NCBI GenBank assembly: GCA_017527415.1
Contig: JAFXQA010000002.1
Coordinates: 1 to 64,000, forward strand
DNA: 64,000 nt
Source of the DNA: Bacteroidales bacterium
GTDB lineage: Bacteria; Bacteroidota; Bacteroidia; Bacteroidales; UBA932
Direction: 5' to 3'
Shown here: positions 8,219 through 16,826 of the stretch, one piece after another
Layout of the letters: each line of letters opens with the position of its first letter
Position numbering within the stretch: the first letter of the stretch is position 1
Program-made: the position numbers and the translations under genes
The notes under the pieces: generated by a model
The model's input: the letters and a program-made list of their open reading frames with translations, nothing else
Told to the model about the DNA's origin: nothing
Database searches by the model: none

Positions 8219-9667
8219 CTAATGGCTGAGGGCCGATAGGAGGGTTACGAGTTTCTCGGTGAGGGCGCGGCGGCTGTACGCGGCGGGGGAAGGGCGGTCT
8301 GCTCCGCGTTGCTGCGCAACCCGTTCCGGGAAAATGCTCCGCAGACCGCATCCCCCGCCCGCTTCGCCATTACGCGCAGCAGCCACGTCCCGGATAAAGC
8401 CGGACGGATCCGCGTCCCAGTCGAACATTTCGCCAGTGCAGGTAGCTCGCAGTAATTCAGCGGCAGCACTGTCAACTGGACCAATCCCCAGAATGGCAGG
8501 GCTCGCGGTCGCAGGCGCAGGCGTTTCAGCGGACGGGGAATGCAGGTACCGGGCCCCTTTTTCCAGGGCACGGACCTGCCCTTTCCCCGTCGCGGAAGGG
8601 AATGCGACCGCCGCCATACACTCAAAGATTTTACCAGGGTAAACTTTTGAATATTCGGGGCCGTGACGCAGAGGCAACAAGATGATATCCGCCTGCCGCA
8701 ACTCTGCAACAGATTCAGGATGAGGAAGATAGCCGAGCAGATGAAGCTGGGCGCCAAGCCCGGCCTCGGTAATGGCCTCGACAATTTCCGGATCCACCTT
8801 ACCCGCCAGACGAATCTCCAGACGCGAAGCAAAGTCCGCGGATTCAGAGCATAGTCCGGCGAGGGCATTCCAGAGTTCAAGAGGATTCCCGTCAGAAGCG
8901 AACAGCCCGGTATGCACTACCCGGAACTTGCCATCGTTCCTGACGGGAAGTTCTGCTGCAAAATCGGGTTCGTCGTATCCGTTGGTAATCAGATGCACCG
9001 GGGTAGATGTCCGGGCCTGAAAATCCGCCTGCACGCGGGGAGTCACCGAAACAATAGCCGTTGCTTCGTCCAACACGGACTGCTCCAACTTGAAATGACG
9101 GCGCCGCACCCAGGGCAGCAAGGGCAGATTCTCAAAGAAGAACATACGGGTCCAGGGATCCCTGAAATCCGCCACCCACGGCACGCCAAGGCGCCTGTGA
9201 AGGCCTCGCCCGATAAGATGTACCGACTGCGGAGGGCCCGTGGTAACTATCACATCCACAGGATGTTCCGAAAGATACCTACATAAAAAACCTACTGACG
9301 GCCGCACCCATCCGGCACGCGGATCCGGCACAAAGAAATTGCTTCGGATCCACAGCATCAGGCGCTGCTTCCAACTCTTTTTCTGGGAATTGATAGGATT
9401 CACGCCGGCTCCCTTGCCGGAACCGCGGCCCATCAACTTATGATAAATCGCATATGGCTCGCGGATAGGCTGCTTCAGCACCTCGGCCTCGGCAGGAATC
9501 TCTGCCATAAGGCTCTCATCCACAGCAAGTTGCTCGGGATTGGACGGAGTATAAACCACCGGCTGCCAGCCGAGCGAAGGCAGGTACTTGGCAAACTTTA
9601 CCCAGCGCTGAACCCCGGATCCCCCGGTCGGAGGCCAGTAGTAACTTATGATGAGGACCCTACGCAT
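8219..9667 (-). CDS. GT4-like glycosyltransferase with two palindromic inserts
   Basis: 482 residues, starting MRRVLIISYYWPPTGGSG, typical of GT-B fold family 4 glycosyltransferases; VVTTGPPQSVHLIG and the C-terminal YPGKIFECMAA nucleotide-sugar region are recognisable. Substrate cannot be read from the sequence. Two extra segments interrupt the conserved part: residues about 359-379 (from ATGKGQ to HSPSAE), between ECMAA and PAILGIGPVDS, encoded by element D; and residues about 437-462 (GGGCGLRS to RPSPAA), just before YSRRALTEKL, encoded by element C in the other orientation. The first lies at a normally conserved sugar-nucleotide loop, so activity may be affected. Its start overlaps the mutS stop by 8 bases. 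Confidence 0.85.
   Translation of the reverse strand: MRRVLIISYYWPPTGGSGVQRWVKFAKYLPSLGWQPVVYTPSNPEQLAVDESLMAEIPAEAEVLKQPIREPYAIYHKLMGRGSGKGAGVNPINSQKKSWKQRLMLWIRSNFFVPDPRAGWVRPSVGFLCRYLSEHPVDVIVTTGPPQSVHLIGRGLHRRLGVPWVADFRDPWTRMFFFENLPLLPWVRRRHFKLEQSVLDEATAIVSVTPRVQADFQARTSTPVHLITNGYDEPDFAAELPVRNDGKFRVVHTGLFASDGNPLELWNALAGLCSESADFASRLEIRLAGKVDPEIVEAITEAGLGAQLHLLGYLPHPESVAELRQADIILLPLRHGPEYSKVYPGKIFECMAAVAFPSATGKGQVRALEKGARYLHSPSAETPAPATASPAILGIGPVDSAAAELLRATCTGEMFDWDADPSGFIRDVAAARNGEAGGGCGLRSIFPERVAQQRGADRPSPAAYSRRALTEKLVTLLSALSH
8282..8359 (+). repeat. In-frame palindromic element C (78-nt type) inside the glycosyltransferase
   Basis: Arms GGCGGGGGA/TCCCCCGCC enclose a 9-bp stem GCGGTCTGC/GCAGACCGC and the same 44-nt core as element B (3 substitutions), with core hairpin GTTGC-TGC-GCAAC. 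It is oriented like B on the plus strand, but the host gene is on the minus strand, so it is read in the opposite sense and still encodes 26 stop-free codons. Confidence 0.85.
8532..8591 (-). repeat. In-frame palindromic element D (60-nt type) inside the glycosyltransferase
   Basis: Arms GACGGGGAA/TTCCCCGTC and inner GCAGGT/ACCTGC. Read on the minus strand it matches element A at 53 of 60 positions, and several differences are paired across the stem: T15/A48 in A is A15/T48 in D, and T20/A42 is C20/G42. It is read one base out of phase compared with A (ACG GGG AAA GGG) and still has no stop. Confidence 0.85.
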
Positions 9668-12272
9668 CGAGCCCTATCTCCTCTTTCATAGCCCGCAGCA
9701 GGTCGAAGGCCTGCATCGGCGTCATATTGTTAAGGTCTGCTCCCTCGAGTTGGGCACGGATGGCACCCAGGGTAGGGTCATCGAGCTGGAAGAGGTTCAA
9801 CTGCACGCTGCCGTCGTCCTGCACGGCCCCGGCGGAAGCCACCGCCTTGACGCTGTTTTCCTTGCGTTCCAGGTCCTTCAGCGTGCGCTCGGCACTCTCC
9901 ACAATCTCCCGGGGCATCCCGGCCAGGCGCGCCACGTGGATACCGAAACTGTGCGACACACCACCCTCCGTCAGTTTCCTCAAAAAGATGATATCCTTCC
10001 CCACCTCCTTGACGGCGATGTGGTAGTTCTTCACGCGCGGGTAGATATCTTCCAGGTCGTTAAGTTCGTGATAATGAGTGGCAAAGAGGGTCTTGGCGCC
10101 CTTGCCGAACTTGTGGATGTACTCCACCAGGGCACGGGCGATGCTCATTCCGTCGTAGGTGGAAGTGCCGCGGCCGATTTCGTCCAGCAGAACCAGCGAA
10201 CGGGCGGAAAGGTTGTGCATTATCATCGCCGTCTCCAGCATCTCCACCATGAAAGTGGATTCTCCGCGGGAGATGTTGTCGGTAGCGCCTACGCGGGTGA
10301 ATATTTTGTCGAAATACCCCATCCGCACCGATTCCGCCGGCACGAACGAACCAACCTGCGCCATCAGCACAATCAGCGCGGTCTGCCTCAGAAGCGCGGA
10401 TTTACCCGCCATGTTCGGGCCGGTCAGTATCATTATCTGGGTTTCGGAAGAGTCCAGATGCACGTCGTTCGGCACATATTCCTCGCCCGGGGGCATAAGG
10501 GTCTCGATAACCGGATGCCGGCCGGCCTTTATGTCCAGCACGGTGCCGCCGTCCACCTCGGGCCGGCAGTAACGGCGCTCGATGGCCTGCACGGCGAAGC
10601 CCGAGAGCACGTCCAGCTGCGAGATGATGTCGCAGTTGGTCTTGATATCCCGGATAGCCTTCTGCACCTCGGCAATCAGGGCTCCGTAGATGCGGCTTTC
10701 TATCTCGTAGATCGTGCCTTCGGCCGAAAGAATCTTCTGTTCGTACTCCTTAAGTTCCTCTGTGATATAGCGTTCCGCGCCCACCAGGGTCTGCTTGCGC
10801 ACCCATTCGGGCGGCACCAGGTCCTTGAAGGTATTGCGCACCTCCAGGTAGTAGCCGAACACGTTGTTGTAGCCTATGCGTAGCGACGATATCCCCGTGC
10901 GCTCCACCTCGCGGGCCTGCATCTGCAGCAGGTAATCCTTGCCGCCGGTGGAGATGCTGCGGAGTTCGTCCAGGGTCTTGTCCACACCGGGGGCGATGAC
11001 CGGGCCCTTGCCTATCTGCGCAGCGGGGTCTTCCGCCATCGTGGCTTCGATGCGCGCGAGAAGCTTCCCGCAGTTCTTCATCCCCTTCAGAAGCCTGTCC
11101 AGGGCCTCTACGCCGGTGTCCGAGCAGAGGGCCTTGATGGGTTCCATCTGCCTCAGGGACCTGCGCAGCTGCATCATTTCGCGGGGGAGAAGCTTCCCGT
11201 TAGCGGCGCGGGAGAGGATGCGCTCAAGGTCGCCAACATCCGAAATCAGCCTCCGCACCTCATCCAGCGGGCCGTCGTTGTCGAAGAAGAACTGCACGCA
11301 GTCGTAGCGGGCATTCAGGGCTGCGCGATCCATTATAGGCATCGAGAGCCAGGAACGCAGCAGGCGCGCGCCCATCGGCGACGAGCAGCGGTCAAGTACA
11401 TCCACCAGGCTGGTGCCCTCGCGGCCTGCGTTGGATGCGAATATCTCCAGATTGCGGATGGTAAAACGGTCCATCCACACGAACTTTCCTTCGTCGATGC
11501 GGGAGACGCCGCAGATGTTCCGCAGGCCCTCGTGATGCGTCTGTTCCAAATAATAGATTACCGCCCCGGCAGCGCAGATGGCGAGGGGAAAACTCTCCAC
11601 GCCGAAACCCTTCAGGGACTCAACACGCAGCTGCGAGCGCAGTTTTTCCGCCGCGGAATCATAAACGAACGCCCATTCTTCGAGGGGGGTGATATAATAG
11701 TCGCCGAAGCGCTCGCGGGCACCCTTCACGCAGTCCCTCTGCACCACCAGTTCCTTGGGGGAGAAGGATGCAAGCAGGGTGGAGATATAATCCAGCGAGC
11801 CCTGGGCAACACGGAAAGTGCCGGTAGAAGCATCCAGGAAGGCGGCGCCGACCTGATCGTTATCGAAACAAAGCCCGCAGAGCCAGTTATGCTCCTTCTG
11901 CTCCAGCATACCCTCGCCGAAAGCGATTCCGGGGGTGAGGATCTCCGTTATCCCGCGCTTTACCAGTTTTGCCTGCGCGAGTTTCGGATCCTCCAGCTGG
12001 TCGCAGATGGCAACCTTGTAGCCGGCCCGGACCAGCTTCGGAAGATACTGTGCCAGAGCATGATGCGGGATTCCTGCCATAGGGGTGTCCCCCTTTTCGC
12101 CGTTGGATTTGCGCGTCAGCACTATCCCCAGCACCTTGCTGGTGATGAGCGCGTCGTCGCTGTAGGATTCATAGAAATCCCCCACGCGAAACAACAGCAC
12201 CGCCTCAGGATTCTGGGCCTTGATGCTGAAATACTGCTTGAGAAGCGGAGTATCTTCCTTGGGTTTTGCCAT
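9660..12272 (-). CDS. mutS: DNA mismatch repair protein MutS
   Basis: 870 residues, full length. The mismatch-binding Phe-x-Glu motif is in RVGDFYESY near the N-terminus; the ATPase has Walker A TGPNMAGKSALLRQ and Walker B LVLLDEIGRGTSTYDG, then ATHYHEL. It recognises base mismatches and small loops and would recruit MutL. A minus-strand -7 box TATCTTTG at 12280-12287 lies only a few bases upstream of the ATG, implying a very short leader. Upstream is the NSS symporter on the same strand. Confidence 0.98.
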   Translation of the reverse strand: MAKPKEDTPLLKQYFSIKAQNPEAVLLFRVGDFYESYSDDALITSKVLGIVLTRKSNGEKGDTPMAGIPHHALAQYLPKLVRAGYKVAICDQLEDPKLAQAKLVKRGITEILTPGIAFGEGMLEQKEHNWLCGLCFDNDQVGAAFLDASTGTFRVAQGSLDYISTLLASFSPKELVVQRDCVKGARERFGDYYITPLEEWAFVYDSAAEKLRSQLRVESLKGFGVESFPLAICAAGAVIYYLEQTHHEGLRNICGVSRIDEGKFVWMDRFTIRNLEIFASNAGREGTSLVDVLDRCSSPMGARLLRSWLSMPIMDRAALNARYDCVQFFFDNDGPLDEVRRLISDVGDLERILSRAANGKLLPREMMQLRRSLRQMEPIKALCSDTGVEALDRLLKGMKNCGKLLARIEATMAEDPAAQIGKGPVIAPGVDKTLDELRSISTGGKDYLLQMQAREVERTGISSLRIGYNNVFGYYLEVRNTFKDLVPPEWVRKQTLVGAERYITEELKEYEQKILSAEGTIYEIESRIYGALIAEVQKAIRDIKTNCDIISQLDVLSGFAVQAIERRYCRPEVDGGTVLDIKAGRHPVIETLMPPGEEYVPNDVHLDSSETQIMILTGPNMAGKSALLRQTALIVLMAQVGSFVPAESVRMGYFDKIFTRVGATDNISRGESTFMVEMLETAMIMHNLSARSLVLLDEIGRGTSTYDGMSIARALVEYIHKFGKGAKTLFATHYHELNDLEDIYPRVKNYHIAVKEVGKDIIFLRKLTEGGVSHSFGIHVARLAGMPREIVESAERTLKDLERKENSVKAVASAGAVQDDGSVQLNLFQLDDPTLGAIRAQLEGADLNNMTPMQAFDLLRAMKEEIGLDA

Positions 12273-12279
12273 ATCAAGG

Positions 12280-12287
12280 CAAAGATA
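12280..12287 (-). promoter_or_regulatory. Bacteroidota -7 promoter box for mutS
   Basis: TATCTTTG on the minus strand is a perfect match to the TAnnTTTG element. It ends 7 bases before the mutS ATG, so transcription would begin almost at the start codon. Confidence 0.5.
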
Positions 12288-12293
12288 AGAAAA

Positions 12294-13559
12294 TTACAGT
12301 AAATTCGTTACCGCGATGGCCACGATCATCACCGGGGCGGCGTAGCGGATAAGCCAGTAGACAAAACGGTAGCGGACGTGGCGCAGGGCCTCCTCACGAG
12401 GCATCTTCCAGCCCACCAGAAGGGCAAAGGCGAGAGCTCCGAACATCATCAGGACATTGGACGAAACGAAGTCACAGGCGCCGAAAACACGGGGAGCCAC
12501 AGCGCAGGCGCTTCCCAGCACGGCCGCCGCTCCGAAGACCGCCAGAACCGCATGGCTGCGGCGCATCCCCCCCTGATCCACCAGCCAGGCCACTACCACC
12601 TCCAGCATCGAAATGGAAGAACTCAGGGCAGCTATCAGGATGGCCATGAAGAACACCACCGGCAGCACCACTCCCATGCGGGAGAAGATTACCGGGAGGG
12701 TCTCGAACACCAGCGACGGGCCAGCCGCGGGTTCTATCCCAGCGGCAAACACTGCCGGCATTATGGCGAAGCCAGCTATCAGGGCGAAGACCGTGTCGAA
12801 AAAGGCCGTCCACCCCCCGGCGGAAATCAGGTTCTCATCTTCTTTCATGTAGGAAGAGTAGGTGAGGATGGTGCCCACGCCTAGCGACAGACTGAAGAAG
12901 GACTGGCCCAGCGCGGCGGCGATTGCAGGTGCGTCGAGTTTGCTGAAATCCGGCCTTATCAGGTATTCCACCCCCTTCCCTGCACCCGGCAGGCTGAGGG
13001 AAACCACCGCGATTACCACCACCATCACGAACAGCACCGGGATGGAAATCTTGGAGAAGCGACCTATGCCCTTGTCGACCCCGGCACCCACGATCATCGC
13101 CGTCAGGCCCAGGAATACCAGCATGCAGCTGACGCTCTCTACGGGAGATGCACCCATGGCGGCGAACACCTCCCTGGCCTCCGCCATGCTGCGTCCGCTG
13201 AATCCTCCGCCGAAAGAGCGGATCAGGTAGTCTATGCTCCATCCGCCTACCACGCTGTAGAAGGAAAGTATTATGAAGGATGCCAGGATGGCCGTGTAGC
13301 CGGCCCACTTGCTTTTTGGGGAGATGCTTTCCAGGGCGCCGAAGGTGTCGCGGCGGGTGGATTTGCCTATCGTTGCTTCCGCAAAGAAGATGGGAAGCGA
13401 GACCAGCAGACAGCAGATGACGTAGACTATGATGAAGGCAGCGCCGCCGTGCTCACCCACCATGTAGGGGAAGCGCCAGATGTTGCCGAGCCCGACAGCG
13501 GACCCGGCCATCGCCATCACTGCGGCGAAACGGCTGCTGAATTTACCCCTGTTACTCAC
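12294..13559 (-). CDS. Sodium-dependent amino-acid symporter, NSS/SNF family
   Basis: 421 residues with about 11-12 membrane helices. TM1 carries the family signature AGSAVGLGNIWRFPYM, whose unwound part forms the Na+ and substrate sites; GVGTILTYSSYM matches TM6. This is the LeuT/TnaT/SNF group that imports amino acids with sodium. Substrate is not inferable. Start ATG at 13559 overlaps the end of the upstream lipoprotein gene by 8 bases, so the two are probably co-transcribed. Confidence 0.93.
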   Translation of the reverse strand: MSNRGKFSSRFAAVMAMAGSAVGLGNIWRFPYMVGEHGGAAFIIVYVICCLLVSLPIFFAEATIGKSTRRDTFGALESISPKSKWAGYTAILASFIILSFYSVVGGWSIDYLIRSFGGGFSGRSMAEAREVFAAMGASPVESVSCMLVFLGLTAMIVGAGVDKGIGRFSKISIPVLFVMVVVIAVVSLSLPGAGKGVEYLIRPDFSKLDAPAIAAALGQSFFSLSLGVGTILTYSSYMKEDENLISAGGWTAFFDTVFALIAGFAIMPAVFAAGIEPAAGPSLVFETLPVIFSRMGVVLPVVFFMAILIAALSSSISMLEVVVAWLVDQGGMRRSHAVLAVFGAAAVLGSACAVAPRVFGACDFVSSNVLMMFGALAFALLVGWKMPREEALRHVRYRFVYWLIRYAAPVMIVAIAVTNLL

Positions 13560-14160
13560 CCTTGAATTCTTTCAGGAGATAGCCTATGCGGCGGGCAATA
13601 TCCTTTTCGTTGAGAGGATCCGCCTCTTCCGGCGTAGACCTGTTGAAATAGACAAGGCGTCCTGTCCGGACATCCGCAATAAGCAGCCAGATGTTGGATT
13701 CATAGCGTCTCTGGTCCTCCTCCAGCGCGATGCGGCGGGACCAGACAAAACCTTCTGAATAAACCATCAGGGCGTAACGGCATGGCTGGGTAGAGAGGAA
13801 GGCCTGCATCGCAGATGGCAGACGTTTTTTGGCGAGATCATCGTAAGGGCTGAGTTTCTTCAGCCACTCATAGTCCCTGTCCAGGGTTTCCTGGTTGGTG
13901 CGGCCGACAACGGAAACAGTCTGCCTTATCGGCAGGTCCAGCCGTTCTATCGCCTTGACTATCAGGGATTCCGACAAAGCAGAAAGACTGTCGTGATAGA
14001 AGTAGTTGGAGTTGGGCACAAGGCAGTCTATGCGACTGTATGGGGCCACCAGCGTGAGTTCATCGACGGCCGGCTTCTCCTCCCCGACGTAGTGCGTCGT
14101 GGAACAGGCACACAGCAGGATTGCCAGGATTATGAGGCTATCTCTTTTCGTAGACCACAA
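13552..14160 (-). CDS. Lipoprotein of unknown function
   Basis: 202 residues. Signal peptide MWSTKRDSLIILAILLCACS with lipobox LCAC. The remainder is a soluble domain (LTLVAPYSRIDCLVPNSNYFYHDSLSAL, later YALMVYSEGFVWSRR and YESNIWLLIADVRTGRLVYFNRS) resembling Bacteroidota proteins that test or report envelope state, but no named family is recognised. It overlaps folA by 23 bases upstream and the symporter downstream, forming a tight minus-strand operon. Confidence 0.8.
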   Translation of the reverse strand: MWSTKRDSLIILAILLCACSTTHYVGEEKPAVDELTLVAPYSRIDCLVPNSNYFYHDSLSALSESLIVKAIERLDLPIRQTVSVVGRTNQETLDRDYEWLKKLSPYDDLAKKRLPSAMQAFLSTQPCRYALMVYSEGFVWSRRIALEEDQRRYESNIWLLIADVRTGRLVYFNRSTPEEADPLNEKDIARRIGYLLKEFKGE

Positions 14161-14632
14161 ACTCGAATTTGAATCCGGTTTCAGGATCGGTATGGGTTTC
14201 GGAGGTGCTGACGGCTTTCCAGACTTCCGGGTCTATTACCGGGAAGAAGGCATCGGCGCCCTCGACCTCGGTGTGCACGTGGGTGATGTAGAGACGGTCC
14301 ATCATGGGAAGGGCGGCACGGTAGACGGAAGCCCCGCCCATGATGAAACACTTGTCCTTGCCCGTTGCCTCGGCCTCTGCGAAGGCCTCGTCGAAAGAAT
14401 AAACGCAGGTAACCTCCGGTATCGGGTCTCCTCCCAGATTGAGAACAATGTTCTTGCGGCCCTTCAGCGGACGGAAAGGTAGGGAGAAATAGGTCGTACG
14501 TCCCATTATGACAGGGTATCCCTTGGTAGTGGCCTTGAAATATTGCAGGTCTTCGGAGATATGCCAGGGCAGGTCTCCCTTGACACCGATTTCGTTTTTG
14601 TCGCTGATTGCGACTATGAGGCATTTGAGCAT
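14138..14632 (-). CDS. folA: Dihydrofolate reductase
   Basis: NADPH-dependent reduction of dihydrofolate. 164 residues with MLKCLIVAISDKNEIGVKGDLPWHISEDLQYFK (substrate pocket W, acidic E of the DLQYFK helix), VIMGRTTYFSLPFRPLKGR (cofactor binding) and MGGASVYRAAL. Start ATG at 14632; the frame is open far upstream but that part has no support. It is divergent from galM, and thyA is two genes away, so folate and thymidylate genes are close together. Confidence 0.96.
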   Translation of the reverse strand: MLKCLIVAISDKNEIGVKGDLPWHISEDLQYFKATTKGYPVIMGRTTYFSLPFRPLKGRKNIVLNLGGDPIPEVTCVYSFDEAFAEAEATGKDKCFIMGGASVYRAALPMMDRLYITHVHTEVEGADAFFPVIDPEVWKAVSTSETHTDPETGFKFEFVVYEKR

Positions 14633-14653
14633 GGCTTGTGCGTTTTTGATTGT

Positions 14654-14661
14654 CAAAGATA
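14654..14661 (-). promoter_or_regulatory. -7 box of the folA promoter
   Basis: TATCTTTG on the minus strand, 22 bases before the folA ATG, matches TAnnTTTG. It lies 14 bases from the oppositely directed galM -7 box. Confidence 0.6.
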
Positions 14662-14674
14662 GTGTTTTTTTTCT

Positions 14675-14682
14675 TACCTTTG
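14675..14682 (+). promoter_or_regulatory. -7 box of the galM promoter
   Basis: TACCTTTG, a perfect TAnnTTTG match, 26 bases before the galM ATG; a TTG about 22 bases upstream could serve as the -33 element. The two divergent promoters overlap closely. Confidence 0.6.
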
Positions 14683-14707
14683 AAGATACAACCAATACTT
14701 CGAATAT

Positions 14708-15757
14708 ATGACCGTCATCAGTAAAACCCTGTGGGGCAAGGCCCAAGGAAAGGAAATCTATAAATATAAGATGGTGAATGCTTCCGGCGCGTATGTGGTG
14801 CTGGGGAGCGTGGGTGCCGCGATCGTGGAAATCCACGTGCCGGACAAGGACGGCAAGTTGGGGGACGTGGTGATCGGCTATCCCGCCGCCGAGAGCTATT
14901 TCGCCGATGGCCCATGCTCGGGCAAGGTGCCGGGGCGCTATGCCAACCGCATCGCCAAGGGGCATCTGGAGGTGGAAGGAAAGGTGTATGACCTTCCCAT
15001 CAACAACGGCCCCAACCATCTGCACGGCGGTCCGGAAGGCTTCCAGAATCAGGTTTGGGACTCCCGCGTCGACGGGGATGCGGTGGAATTCATGTACTTC
15101 TCTCCCGACGGCGAGATGGGATACCCCGGCAACCTGAAGGTGACCGCTCGCTATGTGTGGACGGAGAACAACGAGCTGGAACTGACCTTCGCGGCGGTGG
15201 CAGATGCAGCCACGGTGGTGAATCTCACGAACCATGTATATTTCAATCTGGACGGGGAAGGCTCCGGCAGCATCGAAAAGCACCTCCTGCGCCTCAACGC
15301 ATCTGAATATCTCCCAACCGACAGCACCCTGATTCCCCTGGGGGAGTCTGAGCCGGTGGCGGGCACGCCGATGGATTTCGTGACGGCAAAGGAGATTGGG
15401 CGGGACCTGCACGCAGACTTCCCCGCAATCAACTACGGCAAGGGTTTCGACGCCTGCTGGGTGATCGACGGAAAGATAGATGGCCAGCTGGCGGAGGCGG
15501 CGGAACTCTGCTCGCCGGAGAGCGGCCGCACGCTGAAGGTCTACACAACCCAGCCGGGCGTGCAGATCTACACAGGCAACTGGCTGAACGGCTGCCCCGA
15601 GGGCAAGAACGGACACATCTACCACGACTACGATGCCGTGGCGATCGAGTGCCAGCACTTCCCGGACAGCCCCAACAAGGCGGATTATCCTTCCACCATG
15701 CTGCAGCCGGGGGAGACTTTTGAACAGGCAATAATTTGGGCGTTCTCGGCGAAGTAG
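14708..15757 (+). CDS. galM: Aldose 1-epimerase (galactose mutarotase)
   Basis: Interconverts alpha and beta anomers of galactose and other aldoses, feeding the Leloir pathway (galK is at 35.3 kb). 349 residues, no signal peptide. Visible motifs are [20 protein letters not shown], the catalytic His region [11 protein letters not shown] and the C-terminal [11 protein letters not shown] followed by [13 protein letters not shown] with the catalytic Glu. The ATG at 14708 follows the promoter directly. Confidence 0.95.
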   Translation: MTVISKTLWGKAQGKEIYKYKMVNASGAYVVLGSVGAAIVEIHVPDKDGKLGDVVIGYPAAESYFADGPCSGKVPGRYANRIAKGHLEVEGKVYDLPINNGPNHLHGGPEGFQNQVWDSRVDGDAVEFMYFSPDGEMGYPGNLKVTARYVWTENNELELTFAAVADAATVVNLTNHVYFNLDGEGSGSIEKHLLRLNASEYLPTDSTLIPLGESEPVAGTPMDFVTAKEIGRDLHADFPAINYGKGFDACWVIDGKIDGQLAEAAELCSPESGRTLKVYTTQPGVQIYTGNWLNGCPEGKNGHIYHDYDAVAIECQHFPDSPNKADYPSTMLQPGETFEQAIIWAFSAK

Positions 15758-15784
15758 CTTCCTTCGCTGCGCTCGGAATGACAG
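15757..15784 (+). repeat. Dispersed-repeat-like motif between galM and thyA
   Basis: The galM-thyA gap is almost entirely GCTTCCTTCGCTGCGCTCGG followed by AATGACAG. This type of GC-rich partial palindrome (TTCGCTGCGCTCGGAATGAC) is familiar to me as a widespread intergenic repeat. Only one copy is in the window. Confidence 0.4.
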
Positions 15785-15794
15785 TAAAGAAAAC

Positions 15795-16589
15795 ATGAAA
15801 CAATACCTGGACCTTTTGCGGCACATCCGCGAGAATGGCGTAATCAAGACTGACCGCACCGGAGTCGGCACACAAAGTGTATTCGGATATCAGATGCGCT
15901 TCGACCTTTCTGAGGGATTCCCCCTCCTGACCACCAAGAAAGTGCATCTGAAGTCGATAATCTATGAATTGTTGTGGTTCATTTCGGGGGATACCAACGT
16001 GAAGTATCTCCAGGACCACAAGGTGACCATCTGGGATGAGTGGGCGGATGAAAACGGGGACCTGGGCCCTGTCTACGGCCATCAGTGGCGCAGCTGGCCC
16101 GCCCCGGACGGGCGCAGCATCGACCAACTCTCGCAGGTGATAGATTTGATAAAGAACCATCCGGATTCCCGTCGTATGCTTGTGTGCGCCTGGAACCCGG
16201 GCGAGGTGGACAAGATGGCCTTGCCGCCCTGCCACTGCCTCTTCCAGTTCTATGTGGCAGATGGAAAGCTCAGCTGCCAGCTCTATCAGCGCAGCGCGGA
16301 TACTTTCCTGGGAGTGCCGTTCAATATCGCATCCTACGCCCTGCTGACGATGATGATCGCCCAGACCTGCGGCCTTCAGCCGGGAGAATTCATCCACACC
16401 ACCGGGGACACGCATATCTATCTGAACCACTTCGACCAGGTGGCGGAGCAGCTCAGCCGCGAGCCGAGGCCCCTGCCGAAGATGCTGCTGAACCCCGACG
16501 TGAAGAGCGTCTTCGACTTCAAGTACGAAGACTTCACCCTGGTCGACTACGACCCCTGGCCCGCCATCAAGGCCCCGGTCGCGGTGTAA
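15795..16589 (+). CDS. thyA: Thymidylate synthase
   Basis: Methylates dUMP to dTMP with methylene-tetrahydrofolate, producing dihydrofolate that FolA recycles. 264 residues, the standard ThyA length. The nucleophile C146 is in [19 protein letters not shown] binds phosphate, and the folate/dUMP motif ends with [10 protein letters not shown] and the C-terminal KAPVAV. The start ATG lies 38 bases after galM with only the dispersed repeat between them. Confidence 0.98.
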   Translation: MKQYLDLLRHIRENGVIKTDRTGVGTQSVFGYQMRFDLSEGFPLLTTKKVHLKSIIYELLWFISGDTNVKYLQDHKVTIWDEWADENGDLGPVYGHQWRSWPAPDGRSIDQLSQVIDLIKNHPDSRRMLVCAWNPGEVDKMALPPCHCLFQFYVADGKLSCQLYQRSADTFLGVPFNIASYALLTMMIAQTCGLQPGEFIHTTGDTHIYLNHFDQVAEQLSREPRPLPKMLLNPDVKSVFDFKYEDFTLVDYDPWPAIKAPVAV

Positions 16590-16641
16590 GGTCTTCGACC
16601 ACGGGCTCCTTGAACACTCTTTAAGCACCCATTCCAGTACA

Positions 16642-16675
16642 TTTGTTCCCCAAAACCCTTGATTTTGGGAACAAA
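16642..16675 (+). repeat. RAYT-associated palindrome R1
   Basis: Left arm TTTGTTCCCCAAAA and right arm TTTTGGGAACAAA form a 13-bp stem with one bulged C. It is the first of five related palindromes, and its TTTG starts exactly 51 bases before that of R2. Confidence 0.85.
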
Positions 16676-16691
16676 CCTTTGTTTTTCCGGT

Positions 16692-16727
16692 GTTTGTTCC
16701 GAAAAACGGCCAATTTTCGGAACAAAC
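16692..16727 (+). repeat. RAYT-associated palindrome R2
   Basis: GTTTGTTCCGAAAA and TTTTCGGAACAAAC are a perfect 14-bp inverted repeat around an 8-nt loop, ACGGCCAA. It sits about 100 bases upstream of the transposase start and 35 bases before its likely -7 box. Confidence 0.9.
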
Positions 16728-16738
16728 TAAAATTCAGG

Positions 16739-16769
16739 TTGACAAGGACCGATGTTTTTACTACCTTCG
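16739..16769 (+). promoter_or_regulatory. Candidate promoter of the RAYT gene
   Basis: TTG at 16739-16741, a 20-base spacer and TACCTTCG at 16762-16769 give a near-consensus Bacteroidota promoter (one mismatch to TAnnTTTG) about 58 bases upstream of the ATG. Confidence 0.45.
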
Positions 16770-16826
16770 CCGAACGCTGCCATTTGTGCGGTGGATTTGT
16801 TTGTTGGATTATAAAATGACGGCGCA

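Noticed and set aside
15757..15784. Treating the galM-thyA motif as a member of the gene-resident palindromic family
   Set aside because: It shares no arm with elements A-D and resembles a common intergenic repeat.
14633..15871. Long N-terminal extension of folA on the minus strand
   Set aside because: It runs antisense through galM and across the divergent promoters; dihydrofolate reductase begins at 14632.
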